In this document: piece by piece, positions 32,901 through 41,082 of the stretch
Layout of the letters: the number at the start of each line of letters is the position of its first letter
How positions within the stretch are numbered: the first letter of the stretch is position 1
Source of the DNA: CAYNWK01 sp964400875
GTDB lineage: Bacteria > Chloroflexota > Anaerolineae > Anaerolineales > UBA4823
Assembly (NCBI GenBank): GCA_964400875.1
Contig: CAYNWK010000004.1
Location: 28,698-92,697, forward strand
Direction: 5' to 3'
Length of the DNA stretch: 64,000 nucleotides
Position numbers and translations under genes: made by a program
The notes under the pieces: model-generated
Databases searched by the model: none
Told to the model about the DNA's origin: nothing
The model's input: the letters and a program-made list of their open reading frames with translations, nothing else

Positions 32901-34324
32901 CGCATAGATGGAGCGTTCGGATATACCTCGCTCTTAGCTACGCGCTTTTCGTCCTGCTGGTATTCGGCGGGACCGGACTCTTCTGGTATTCTCGCCAGGA
33001 ACAAACCGCAGAAGCTGCTCTGCGCAACCAACTCAAAGAGCGCGCTCGTCTCTTGGCGATGGTGACCGATTTTTCTCCTCCCCAGGTTGAGCTCTTTGAC
33101 CTCCCCGCGTTCTACACCGGCCTCGATGCAAACCTGCAGGTCATCTATATCACGTCAGACCGGGATTTTCGCAACCTTTCCGACAAAGCGCTCACGCCCG
33201 AAGAGCGGGCGTACGTGACGGAGCTTTCCCAGGAGGCGCTAAAAGGCTCGACGATCTCTCGAGAGGTTTACAACCCGGACCATACGGAGAGCCTGTACGC
33301 AGCCGCCCCGGTGTACGCCGCAGACCGAACCGTGATCGGCGCAGTATGCCTGATTCTCCCGCTGGACGAGTTCGAGGCTGCTATCTCGAGCACGCGTACA
33401 TCTATGTTGCTGTTTACCGTTGGCATGGCGATCATCAGCCTGCTCCTGGGTTTACTCCTGGCAAACTGGTTTACCCGGCCCCTCGATCGCGCGCAGAGCA
33501 TGGCTGCACGCGTTGCCGATGGCGACTATGACATTCGTCTGCCTACCAACGGCCCAAGCGAACTGGCCGATCTGGCCTCGCATCTCAACCGCATGGCCGA
33601 AGAGCTGAAAAAACAAATGCATGAGCGGCGGATCGTGCTGGCGAACCTGACCCATGAACTCGCCCGACCCCTGGGCGGGTTACGTCTCGGAGTAGAGAGC
33701 CTCAAAGCCGGGGCCGTCCTCGATCCGGCATTGGCCGATGACCTGTTGAACGATATGGGCCAGACCATCCAAAACATGGAAGCGCTGTTGGACGACCTAT
33801 CCCTCGCCGCGCACCCACTTTCCAAACCACTGCAGCTCGACATCCAACCCCTGGCAGTGGAGCCCTTCCTGAAAGGACTGAAATCGCGCTTTTTCCCGCG
33901 AGCCCAGGCTCGGGGCGTTCACCTGAAAATTGACCTGCCCGATCAATCTACACAGGCAAGCGCGGATGAATTACGTCTGCATCAAATTATGGCCAATATA
34001 CTGGACAACGCCATCAAGTATTCACCGCCTGGCGGGCTCGTGCTGCTGTCCGCGGAAAAATGCACAGCTGGGATCACCCTGAAAGTCCAGGACCAGGGCC
34101 CCGGGATCCCCGCTGCGGAAATGGAGCGCATTTTTGAACCTTTTTTCCAGGGCGAGCACCAAACGCAGACCAAGCGAGGGATGGGCTTAGGTCTCGCCAT
34201 AGCCCACCAACTCGCCGAAGCGCATGCTGGGGCTTTATCAGTTGAAAACTTGCCTGGAGGAGGCTTGTTGGTGGAACTCACCCTGCCTCTGGCAGGGCAA
34301 CAGTCAGGGGAGTTGAGCTTGTGA
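32897..34324 (+). CDS. Membrane sensor histidine kinase, pair 1
   Basis: 475 residues. Membrane helices at about 8-30 and 170-190 enclose an extracytoplasmic sensor of about 140 residues. A HAMP linker (about 191-245) follows, then the dimerisation box NLTHELARPLGG with His253, and an ATPase domain with N-box ANILDNAIKYSP, DQGPGIP and GMGLGLAI. It should phosphorylate the regulator it overlaps. Arg in the H-box (HELARP) replaces the usual KTP. The 3' end overlaps the stress protein by 4 bases (GTGA). The signal is unknown. Confidence 0.92.
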   Translation: MTHRWSVRIYLALSYALFVLLVFGGTGLFWYSRQEQTAEAALRNQLKERARLLAMVTDFSPPQVELFDLPAFYTGLDANLQVIYITSDRDFRNLSDKALTPEERAYVTELSQEALKGSTISREVYNPDHTESLYAAAPVYAADRTVIGAVCLILPLDEFEAAISSTRTSMLLFTVGMAIISLLLGLLLANWFTRPLDRAQSMAARVADGDYDIRLPTNGPSELADLASHLNRMAEELKKQMHERRIVLANLTHELARPLGGLRLGVESLKAGAVLDPALADDLLNDMGQTIQNMEALLDDLSLAAHPLSKPLQLDIQPLAVEPFLKGLKSRFFPRAQARGVHLKIDLPDQSTQASADELRLHQIMANILDNAIKYSPPGGLVLLSAEKCTAGITLKVQDQGPGIPAAEMERIFEPFFQGEHQTQTKRGMGLGLAIAHQLAEAHAGALSVENLPGGGLLVELTLPLAGQQSGELSL

Positions 34325-35022
34325 AGAACCTGCTGGTAATCCTCGACGGCACCGCCGGCGCACGCCAGGCGACCTACACCGCCTACGACGTCGCCGCCCG
34401 AACTGGCGCGAGGTTGGTCGGCGCCGTCTTGTCTGCTGACCGGAAGAGCGAACTGGGAAAGCAAACCCGCCGTGAGTTTGAAATTGGCTCAAGGGCCGCC
34501 GGGGTGCGGGCAAGTCTTAAAGAAATCTCCAAGATGGCAGAAGCCTGGTCCACCGCTCAAGAAATGACCGCAGATGCGATCTTTGTGGGACAGAACTCGT
34601 TGACCACCAAAACCGAACTGGAGCAGTACCTGGGGGGTAAGGCCTGCCCGCTCTGGATCATCCCGGTGCAGCGTGAAATCCATCGTTTGCTAGTGCTCTA
34701 CGATAGTTCCCCCGCGGCCACGCTGGCATTGGAGCAAGGTCTCGACCTGGCTAACCGCTGGGGACTGGACCTGACGCTGTTAGCCACTTCCACGCCCAGC
34801 GTGGCCCTGGATGACCTGCTTCCCAAAGGGTTCGCAGATGAGGTTCAGCTGAACCTGCAGGTTATCACCCAGCCGGATCAGGCAGCAGTATACGACCAGA
34901 TCAACAACCAGGATATTGATCTGGCGCTGATCGGCCAGCCGCAAGATATGAGTCTTTTGTGGGATTTCTCCCAGCGGGCAAAATGCTTATTGGCAATCTA
35001 CCCGGCGCTTAAGTCGTTCTAA
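34321..35022 (+). CDS. Universal-stress-like protein, translationally coupled to the kinase
   Basis: 233 residues, two halves each resembling a USP-like Rossmann fold: MKNLLVILDGTAGARQATYTAYDVAARTGARL at the start and RLLVLYDSSPAATLALEQGLDLANRWGLDL in the middle. The ATP-binding G-x2-G-x9-G(S/T) loop of classic USPs is not evident in either half. GTG 34321 overlaps the kinase stop, so RR, kinase and this protein form one translational chain. It may be an output or tuning partner of the pair; that is inference from coupling. Confidence 0.75.
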   Translation: MKNLLVILDGTAGARQATYTAYDVAARTGARLVGAVLSADRKSELGKQTRREFEIGSRAAGVRASLKEISKMAEAWSTAQEMTADAIFVGQNSLTTKTELEQYLGGKACPLWIIPVQREIHRLLVLYDSSPAATLALEQGLDLANRWGLDLTLLATSTPSVALDDLLPKGFADEVQLNLQVITQPDQAAVYDQINNQDIDLALIGQPQDMSLLWDFSQRAKCLLAIYPALKSF

Positions 35023-35227
35023 GGTGAACCTAGGGTTCGCTTAAGGACAGTCAACCCATTTTTCGCTAGGATATTAAGGAAGTAATCGTAAGGGGCTGGT
35101 CGATTCATCCAGCTCTATTCGGGTTGTTCTATATAGAGGAGGAAAGGATGGCGGTGAGTTAATCGACCCCTGGTGAACTGACGATTTTACCCGAACCGAT
35201 TGTTAAATTTGATTAAGGAGGAGTAGC

Positions 35228-35665
35228 GTGATGAACCGAAAAACTCAAAAAATCCTGGCTCTTTCAGTCCTTTGTTTGTTTCTCATTCCCCTGTTAGCTG
35301 CCTGCGGCGGCTCAAATTCCGTCGATGTCACCGAAGGCACCCCCGATCAAACTTACGTGTTGCAGCTCTCCAAGGATTCGGCTAAGAGTGGTGAGGTGAC
35401 TTTTCACGTTACCAACAACGCTTCTTCCGAGACCCACGAGTTTGTGATCGTCAAGACCGATCAATCCGCCGATTCGCTGCCATTGGACGCCGACGGGAAC
35501 GTAGACGAGGATCAAATAGACGTGGTTGATGAGGTCGAGGATCTCGAGCCCGGCAATTCAGAAGACCTGACTGTTAATCTGCCAGCCGGACATTATGCGC
35601 TGATCTGCAATTTGCCCGATCATTACGGACAGGGAATGCACGCCGACTTCACCGTCAATCCATAA
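35228..35665 (+). CDS. Cupredoxin-like lipoprotein
   Basis: 145 residues. Signal peptide with lipobox LAAC (Cys26). The mature part is a small beta-sandwich with type-1 copper ligands in order: His70 in SETHEFVI, Cys127 in ALICNLPDHYGQGM, His132 and Met137. Spacing Cys-x4-His-x4-Met is right for a plastocyanin/sulfocyanin-like site. An acidic insert (about 88-110, rich in Asp and Glu) precedes it. Probably an electron carrier or copper-binding protein on the outer face of the membrane. A very good AAGGAGGAG precedes the GTG/ATG start pair at 35228. Ends with a strong terminator. Confidence 0.82.
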   Translation: MMNRKTQKILALSVLCLFLIPLLAACGGSNSVDVTEGTPDQTYVLQLSKDSAKSGEVTFHVTNNASSETHEFVIVKTDQSADSLPLDADGNVDEDQIDVVDEVEDLEPGNSEDLTVNLPAGHYALICNLPDHYGQGMHADFTVNP

Positions 35666-35711
35666 AAAGGCATAGCGCGCTGCTGGCGAAACAGCAGCAC
35701 GATCGCATCGA

Positions 35712-35745
35712 AGAGAGTGGGCGCACAACCCGCTCTCTTTTTTTT
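35712..35745 (+). terminator. Terminator of the cupredoxin gene
   Basis: AGAGAGTGGG pairs with CCCGCTCTCT (one G-U pair), 7-base loop, followed by eight T. Confidence 0.85.
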
Positions 35746-35790
35746 ATTTGCCGGGTCCATATAATGGGCAGAAGTCGTTTGACAGTTTGC

Positions 35791-35997
35791 CTACGAAGGT
35801 CCCCGGCTTGCATCCTGCTGGTCCGAATCCGTCTCAGGGTTTTCATCTTGGGATTCGCCGGGACCTTCTAAACCTTCTCGAAAGGCGCGAATGCCGCTGC
35901 CGATTTCCCCGGCGATTTTGCTGATGCGACCCACACCAAAGATTAGCATCACAATGACTGCTATAACCAGCAGTTCGGGGAGGCCAATATCAAACAT
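35791..35997 (-). CDS. tatA: Twin-arginine translocase subunit TatA
   Basis: 68 residues: N-terminal membrane helix (LPELLVIAVIVMLIFG), the FG hinge followed by an amphipathic helix (GRISKIAGEIGSGIRAFREGL) and an acidic tail. This is the TatA/E pattern; TatA oligomers form the pore for folded proteins. tatB and tatC are not in the window. It lies 9 bp after a small gene on the same strand. Confidence 0.88.
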   Translation of the reverse strand: MFDIGLPELLVIAVIVMLIFGVGRISKIAGEIGSGIRAFREGLEGPGESQDENPETDSDQQDASRGPS

Positions 35998-36006
35998 AGT
36001 CCCTCA

Positions 36007-36228
36007 CTACCAACGTTTTTCTGCCAGCCAATCCGACAAGGCGTCCCTGACCTTTTCAACCATGGCGGCATAGCCTTTTTCTCCGCCCTCCCTTTCCATC
36101 GCTTCTACCTCCAACGATTCGACGAGAAAAATAACCGGGGTATCCCATTTTTCGGGGAAAGGTTCGATTTTGGCGATTTCTCCCGCCATTTTCACCAGGT
36201 CGTCGTGGAGATCTACCAGGTCTCTCAT
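36007..36228 (-). CDS. Small hypothetical protein upstream of tatA
   Basis: 73 residues, charged, mostly helical (DLHDDLVKMAGEIAKIEPFPEKW, then GYAAMVEKVRDALSDWLAEKRW). No signal peptide, no membrane helix, no recognised family. ATG 36228 has a strong TAGGAGGCAGAA ribosome site, and tatA follows after 9 bases, so it is probably a real co-transcribed gene. Confidence 0.65.
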   Translation of the reverse strand: MRDLVDLHDDLVKMAGEIAKIEPFPEKWDTPVIFLVESLEVEAMEREGGEKGYAAMVEKVRDALSDWLAEKRW

Positions 36229-36550
36229 TTCTGCCTCCTATCGCTAAAGCTCGCGCTGATTTCGTGCTCCTATCATAAAGCTCTAAGCATTCGAGATCCT
36301 TAAATCTCCCTAGATGCAGCCTTATAAATTTCTTACATGATGGGCATCGAACAGTTGGCTGGGTTCGTTGGCCCGGCGCTGTTCGGGGTATTAATCGGGG
36401 GTTATTCAAATTCATCTCTAGGCGTCAGCCTGGCTTTTATCATTGACGCGGGGAGTTTCGCTGGGTCAGCATCCCTTTTCTTGGCAGCGCTATCTTTCAG
36501 GGGTATACTCAACCTGTCAAAAAACGCTCACCGGAAAGATTAGGTTGGCT
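36229..36550. other. Intergenic region with a possible transporter remnant
   Basis: 322 bases between the divergent small gene (minus) and the second response regulator (plus). Most of the right half is taken up by the MFS-like fragment at 36337-36543. No clear promoter hexamers seen. Confidence 0.4.
36337..36543 (+). pseudogene. Fragment of a major facilitator transporter
   Basis: 68 codons reading EQLAGFVGPALFGVLIGGYS and, further on, SLAFIIDAGSFAGSASLFLAAL, which resemble two adjacent helices (about helix 5-6) of MFS drug or siderophore exporters. Both the N-terminal and C-terminal parts of such a protein are missing, and the frame ends just before the regulator start. Likely a decayed gene; alternatively a chance hydrophobic small protein. 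Confidence 0.45.
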
Positions 36551-37249
36551 ATGTCAAAACACATCCTTTTGGTTGACGACGACGCCCTGATGCGGCGCAG
36601 CCTATCATTTAACATCGAACAGGCCGGCTACCAGGTCAGCAACGCCGCCAACGCCGAGGACGCGCTGTCCATGGCGCGCGTAGAACCGCCGGACCTGGTC
36701 CTGCTGGATATCGGCCTGCCGGGGATGGACGGCCTGGACGCTCTGAAGCAGTTCAAGGAAAAGATGGGCGTGCCGGTGATCTTCCTCACCGCCCGGCGCC
36801 GCCACCTGGACGAAGTCCTTGGTTTGGAGCTGGGCGCCGACGACTACATCACCAAGCCGTTCGACGTAGATGTGCTTCTGGCGCATATCAAAGCGGTCCT
36901 GAGGCGAGTAGAGGCGCCCGCAAAAACCGATTTGGAGGCCGCCCCCATCACCATTGGCGATCTGACTATCGATCCGGGCGCCCACACCGTCACGCTGGGG
37001 GGGCAACCGGTCGAGCTGCGACCGCGCGAGTTTGACCTGCTGCACGCCCTGGCGCTGCACCCCAACAGTGTCGTCTCGGTGGATGATCTTTTGACGACCG
37101 TGTGGGGCGCCGAGTTCATTGGCGAACCGCAGGTGGTTTACGTGCATATCCGCTGGCTGCGCAAGCGCATCGAGGCTAACCCGGACGAACCCCAACGGAT
37201 CGTCACCGTTCACGGGGTGGGCTACAAGCTGATCCCGCAAGCAGGGTAA
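36551..37249 (+). CDS. OmpR-family response regulator, pair 2
   Basis: 232 residues from ATG 36551 (MSKHILLVDDDALM); a longer frame to 36443 runs through the transporter remnant and is rejected. Receiver with Asp53, FLTARR and ITKPF, then a winged helix ending VTVHGVGYKLIP. It is closely similar to the regulator at 32208, so the two kinase/regulator pairs arose by duplication. Its stop TAA shares its last base with the kinase ATG. Confidence 0.93.
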   Translation: MSKHILLVDDDALMRRSLSFNIEQAGYQVSNAANAEDALSMARVEPPDLVLLDIGLPGMDGLDALKQFKEKMGVPVIFLTARRRHLDEVLGLELGADDYITKPFDVDVLLAHIKAVLRRVEAPAKTDLEAAPITIGDLTIDPGAHTVTLGGQPVELRPREFDLLHALALHPNSVVSVDDLLTTVWGAEFIGEPQVVYVHIRWLRKRIEANPDEPQRIVTVHGVGYKLIPQAG

Positions 37250-38724
37250 TGCTCCGTACGCTGCGCAACCGCCTCATTCTCAGCCACATCCTGCCCATGG
37301 TGATTTTGATCTCCTTCATGGGCGTGGCGCTGATCTACGTGCTGGAAACCCAGTTCCTGTTTCCCCGGCTGCGGGATGACCTGGCGGGGGTGGCCGGTCT
37401 GCTGGCCGAGATCACCCAGAATCAACCCGATCTATGGGATGACCCCAATTACGCTCAAAATATCTTACGACATCTACAGCCCAGCCTGGCCACCCGGGTG
37501 ATGCTGATCGCGCCGGACGGGCAGCTGATCGCTTCCAGCGACCCGGCCGACAGCCCGCGGTTGAACCAGCCGCTGGCTATGTCCGGGCTCGACGAAGTCA
37601 AAGAAGGCGAAGTCGTCAAGCGGACCGTGTACAGCGAGGCCTTCCAGGGCAAGATCCTGGATGTGCTGGCGCCGGTCTATGACGATAACCAGCAGCTGAT
37701 CGGCATCTTGCGTTTATCGTACCATTACGATTCCATCCCGGAGGAGATCCTGCGGCTGCGCTTCTTAATCGGCGCGATCCTGGCCGCAGCGTTGCTGATG
37801 GGTTCGGGGCTGGGTTACTTCCTGGCGCTTAACATCAGCCAGCCGCTGCAAAAAGTGACCCAGGCAATTTACGATGTGGCGCTGGGAGACCGGCAGGAGC
37901 CGCTGCCGGTGGACGGAGCGGAGGAGATCGACACGCTGGTGCGGGCGGTCAACTACCTGAATGCGCGGCTGCATAACCTGGAGCAGGCCCGGCGGCAGCT
38001 GCTGGCCAACCTGGTACATGAATTAGGGCGTCCCCTGGGAGCCTTCCGGAGCGGGCTGCAAGCGCTCAGGCGGGGCGCCAAGGATGACCCCGAGCTGAGC
38101 GACGAATTGCTCGAGGGGATGGAGGGCGAGGTCACGCTGCTGCAGAACTTGCTGGAAGACCTCTCCCACCTGCATGGGCAGGTGTTGGGACCCTTAGAAC
38201 TGGAGCGCAAAGCAGTGGCGCTCTCCGAATGGCTGCCGAAAGTAATCCGGCCGTGGCAGGAAGTAGCCCAGGAAAAGCGCTTGCATTGGGAGGCGTCAAT
38301 TCCCCGCGACCTGCCGGTGATCCAGGCCGATCCGGTGCGCCTAGACCAGGTGATCGGCAACCTGGCCAGCAACGCGATCAAATACACGCCGGTCGGTGGG
38401 GAGATCGCCATCTCGGCCGGCGCAGATCGCGAGGGCATGGTGTGGGTGCAGGTGAGCGATACGGGGCCGGGGGTGCCGTTTGAGGAGCAGGAAAAGATCT
38501 TCGAGCCCTTTTATCGCGGCGACCAGAACCGGCGCATCAAGCAGGGGCTTGGGTTGGGGCTGAGCATCGCCCGGGACCTGGCGTCGGCCCATGGGGGGCG
38601 GATCGAGCTGGACAGCGCCCCTGGTTTGGGCAGCCAATTCACCCTCTATCTGCCTGTGGCCAGCTCCCGAATCGACCGGAAAGCGGAAAGCAGCCCCCGT
38701 GCGGTGGCTGCATCACAGGAGTAA
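37249..38724 (+). CDS. Membrane sensor histidine kinase, pair 2
   Basis: 491 residues. Helices at about 12-32 and 171-194, with an extracytoplasmic sensor between them. HAMP region (about 195-245), H-box ANLVHELGRPLGAF with His257, ATPase domain with GNLASNAIKYTP, DTGPGVP and GLGLGLSIARDL. Same layout as the kinase at 32897, including Arg-Pro-Leu-Gly after HEL. It starts inside the regulator stop codon (TAATG), so translation is coupled. No downstream stress protein follows here, unlike pair 1. Confidence 0.92.
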   Translation: MLRTLRNRLILSHILPMVILISFMGVALIYVLETQFLFPRLRDDLAGVAGLLAEITQNQPDLWDDPNYAQNILRHLQPSLATRVMLIAPDGQLIASSDPADSPRLNQPLAMSGLDEVKEGEVVKRTVYSEAFQGKILDVLAPVYDDNQQLIGILRLSYHYDSIPEEILRLRFLIGAILAAALLMGSGLGYFLALNISQPLQKVTQAIYDVALGDRQEPLPVDGAEEIDTLVRAVNYLNARLHNLEQARRQLLANLVHELGRPLGAFRSGLQALRRGAKDDPELSDELLEGMEGEVTLLQNLLEDLSHLHGQVLGPLELERKAVALSEWLPKVIRPWQEVAQEKRLHWEASIPRDLPVIQADPVRLDQVIGNLASNAIKYTPVGGEIAISAGADREGMVWVQVSDTGPGVPFEEQEKIFEPFYRGDQNRRIKQGLGLGLSIARDLASAHGGRIELDSAPGLGSQFTLYLPVASSRIDRKAESSPRAVAASQE

Positions 38725-38843
38725 GTGCGCTCCTATGCGGGCGTTAAGCTTTATTTAAGGTTTAAATTAGGTATTTTAAAGTTTTCCGGGGGTAATTAAA
38801 CTTAAAATTAACTATTACGGGCATTCCTCGATGGCATGCAATA

Positions 38844-39077
38844 ATGAGAATTTTTTGTAACCCTCCTATTGTGCTGTTAGTTTTGGCGCTTCTCATACTG
38901 CTTGTAATTGCTGCACCGGTGGTCTGGCGGTATTTCGAAGGCGATGAGACGAAGTGGGATTACGATACCAGCACATGGGTCCTGCGGGGACTGTCGATCG
39001 TCGCAGTAGGCGGCATCGTTTTGTTTTTAATTTTCACCTTCAGCCATGTGGGGGGCCTGGGAGCGTTGGGCTGCTAA
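38844..39077 (+). CDS. Small two-helix membrane protein
   Basis: 77 residues: hydrophobic helices at about 8-28 (PIVLLVLALLILLVIAAPVVW) read from Pro8, and 48-70 (LSIVAVGGIVLFLIFTFSHVG), with the charged loop RYFEGDETKWDYD between. No family recognised. The ribosome site is weak. Codon use is consistent with a gene, and it lies in its own space after the kinase. Confidence 0.5.
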   Translation: MRIFCNPPIVLLVLALLILLVIAAPVVWRYFEGDETKWDYDTSTWVLRGLSIVAVGGIVLFLIFTFSHVGGLGALGC

Positions 39078-39302
39078 ATTACCTCACTTCTGGCGGTTTG
39101 CATAGGCGCCTGAACGCATTCAAACCATAATCTACCCAACCGGCAGTTTGCCTAGGGCAATCGCAATGAGACGATTTGCTCCCACTTGGGGAGGATCTTG
39201 GGGGTTTTGCCCGGGGCCAGAAACCGGGCAAGCCTGTTTTCAGATGGCAGCTATGCAGTACGTGGAAAATTAGGAGAACTGCAGAACAAGGAGGCGATCA
39301 CC

Positions 39303-39821
39303 GTGATCGAAAAGACCAATCAAAACCACCAGGACGAAATTGAAGAGTTGATTTCCAAATTCCAAAGCTCGGATGGGCTGGTACGCCAGCGGGCGCGCAT
39401 GGCGCTGGTCAACTGTGGTTGGGAGGCGGTTCGAGCGCTGGACGAGGCTTTATCCGATGCCAACGAACACGCCCGCTGGGAAGCTGCTGAGGCGCTGGGT
39501 GCGATCGCCGATCCCTCGGCGGCGGTAGCCCTGGTACACGTCCTGGAGGACGAAAGCATGGACGTGCGCGGCGCAGCCGCCGAAAGCCTGATCAACCTGG
39601 ATCGCGCCGCGATCCTGCCGCTGCTCCAGGAATTGACCCAACACTTCGATTCGGTTTGGCTGCGCGATGGCGCACATCATGTGCTGCACGTCTTGAAAGA
39701 CCGCGGCCGTCTCACCGAGGAGGAAGTCGAAGTGTTCAACGCATTGGGCGACCTGGCCCCGGAGGCTGCCGTACCCTGGGCAGCCGTAAAGGCGTTGGAG
39801 ACCCTCAAGCTGAAGAAATAG
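39303..39821 (+). CDS. HEAT-repeat protein
   Basis: 172 residues from GTG 39303, chosen because AAGGAGG lies 7 bases before it; the frame is open to 39186 without a better site. Three to four helical HEAT/PBS-lyase-like repeats: VRQRARMALVNCGWEAVRAL, ARWEAAEALGAIADPSAAVAL and VRGAAAESLINLDRAAILPL. Such solenoids bind proteins; no enzymatic motif. Partner unknown. A hairpin follows at 39828. Confidence 0.75.
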   Translation: MIEKTNQNHQDEIEELISKFQSSDGLVRQRARMALVNCGWEAVRALDEALSDANEHARWEAAEALGAIADPSAAVALVHVLEDESMDVRGAAAESLINLDRAAILPLLQELTQHFDSVWLRDGAHHVLHVLKDRGRLTEEEVEVFNALGDLAPEAAVPWAAVKALETLKLKK

Positions 39822-39827
39822 CAAATC

Positions 39828-39852
39828 CCGGCGGATCAAGTAGGTCCGCCGG
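39828..39852 (+). terminator. Hairpin after the HEAT-repeat gene
   Basis: CCGGCGGA and TCCGCCGG, 9-base loop; no T tract follows. Confidence 0.4.
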
Positions 39853-39885
39853 TCGAACCGTAAAGACTATAGATGAAGTCGATAG

Positions 39886-40062
39886 GTGACCGACAGCCTG
39901 GCCGACCACATCCAGGAGCTGGACGGCGTTCTGATCGTCATCTGCACCCACGGAAAAAGCGGCTTGGAAGCCTATGGGATCAGCAGCCTGACTTAGAAAA
40001 TCGCGGCGGGCACCCGTTTGCCTCTACTCCTGGCGCCGGTAGAGAAAGCGGGCGATCAATAA
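39886..40062 (+). pseudogene. Universal stress protein fragment with in-frame stop
   Basis: Reads VTDSLADHIQELDGVLIVIC, then the THGKSGLEAYGISS segment, a TAG at 39994-39996, and in the same frame KIAAGTRLPLLLAPVEKAGDQ before a TAA. The order matches the last 60 residues of a USP (HG-x-SG near the ATP loop, then the P-LLLAPV end strand). The N-terminal 80-100 residues are missing. Clearly a decayed copy. Confidence 0.7.
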
Positions 40063-40299
40063 ATCGAGATTGGGTGTTTAAGGTACTTTTAAGTCCATGA
40101 TTAGCTGGACGTAAAGACATTTTATTCTCTTCGGATTATCCTAAACAAGAAACTCAATTGAAATTGCTCATACGCCTGGCCCGTTCTGTGGCGGGCTGCC
40201 GACGTGCTCCAGTCTCCGGACAAACCAGGCATCACCGTCTGCACGGGGAGGAAGCACGTAGGATGGGGAGCGTTTGTTAAGCAGTAAAAGGAGTAAAAA
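40063..40299. other. Intergenic space before the DoxX gene
   Basis: 237 bases with no gene. Should hold the DoxX-family promoter; TTTATTCTCTTCGGATTAT at about 40120 is AT-rich but not a clear box. Confidence 0.35.
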
Positions 40300-40932
40300 A
40301 TGACAGACAAAGTTGATACCCGAAGTAAAAACAATGTCCGGTGGATCCAGGATTCGCCGGTTGCGCGTTCCTTGTTTGGCGAGGTGCGCTGGGCCTGGCT
40401 GTGGTTAATCCTGCGTGTGTATATCGGTTGGGAATGGCTGCAGGCTGGTTGGGGCAAATTAAATAATCCGGCCTGGACAGGCAGCAAAGCCGGGACAGCC
40501 ATATCCGGTTTCGTCAGCAACGCGCTGACAAAAACTACCGGCGAGCATGCGGATGTCCAGGGATGGTATGCCTGGTTTTTGCAGCGCGTGGTCCTGCCGC
40601 AGCCGGTAACATGGAGCTATTTGATCTCCTGGGGCGAGACCCTGGTCGGTGTCGCCCTGATCCTGGGCGTCTTCACCGGCATCGCGGCCTTCTTCGGCAG
40701 CTTGATGAACGTGAACTACTTGCTGGCGGGCGCCGTCAGCATCAATCCGATCCTGTTCATCATCGCCACCTGGTTGGTGCTGGCCTGGAAAACGGCCGGA
40801 TGGATCGGTTTGGACCGCTGGATACTGCCGGCTCTCGGCACCCCCTGGAGCCCCGGATACTTCTTCCACGGGGAGGGGGATGAAAAGAATCAAGGCGGGC
40901 AGCAAATGGTTCATCATCCAGGACAAGCCTGA
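40300..40932 (+). CDS. DoxX-family membrane protein
   Basis: 210 residues, four hydrophobic helices. The N-terminal LILRVYIGWEWLQAGWGKL is the DoxX/TQO signature, followed by a soluble loop and ISWGETLVGVALILGVFTGIAA, then MNVNYLLAGAVSINPILFI. Related proteins include DoxD, a subunit of thiosulfate:quinone oxidoreductase in Acidianus, and MauE-like proteins. The C-terminal tail is charged and repeat-free. ATG 40300 follows AAAAGGAG. The biochemical role in bacteria is mostly unknown. Confidence 0.85.
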   Translation: MTDKVDTRSKNNVRWIQDSPVARSLFGEVRWAWLWLILRVYIGWEWLQAGWGKLNNPAWTGSKAGTAISGFVSNALTKTTGEHADVQGWYAWFLQRVVLPQPVTWSYLISWGETLVGVALILGVFTGIAAFFGSLMNVNYLLAGAVSINPILFIIATWLVLAWKTAGWIGLDRWILPALGTPWSPGYFFHGEGDEKNQGGQQMVHHPGQA

Positions 40933-40967
40933 CATAAATGCCTATTCTGATTGAGGAGAACAGCTTT

Positions 40968-41030
40968 ATGATCATCTTTGAGGGTTTTGATTTGGATAAC
41001 GCGTCAGATCCCTCAAAGATAGCCAATTAA
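40968..41030 (+). CDS. Possible 20-residue leader peptide before the MFS gene
   Basis: ATG 40968 follows GAGGAG at 9 bases. The peptide is MIIFEGFDLDNASDPSKIAN. Its coding region carries 11-bp inverted arms ATCTTTGAGGG (40974-40984) and CCCTCAAAGAT (41010-41020), so a stalled or fast ribosome could change the RNA fold. It sits 53 bases upstream of the transporter start. The inverted repeat could also be merely the terminator of the DoxX gene. Confidence 0.35.
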   Translation: MIIFEGFDLDNASDPSKIAN

Positions 41031-41082
41031 AGGAAAACTGTGGAGCTCGGTGGAGGGTAAAGAATAGGAAGGATGGATTTAT

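Noticed and set aside
36443..36550. N-terminal extension of regulator 2
   Set aside because: The extension runs through the MFS-like remnant; the conserved receiver starts at ATG 36551.
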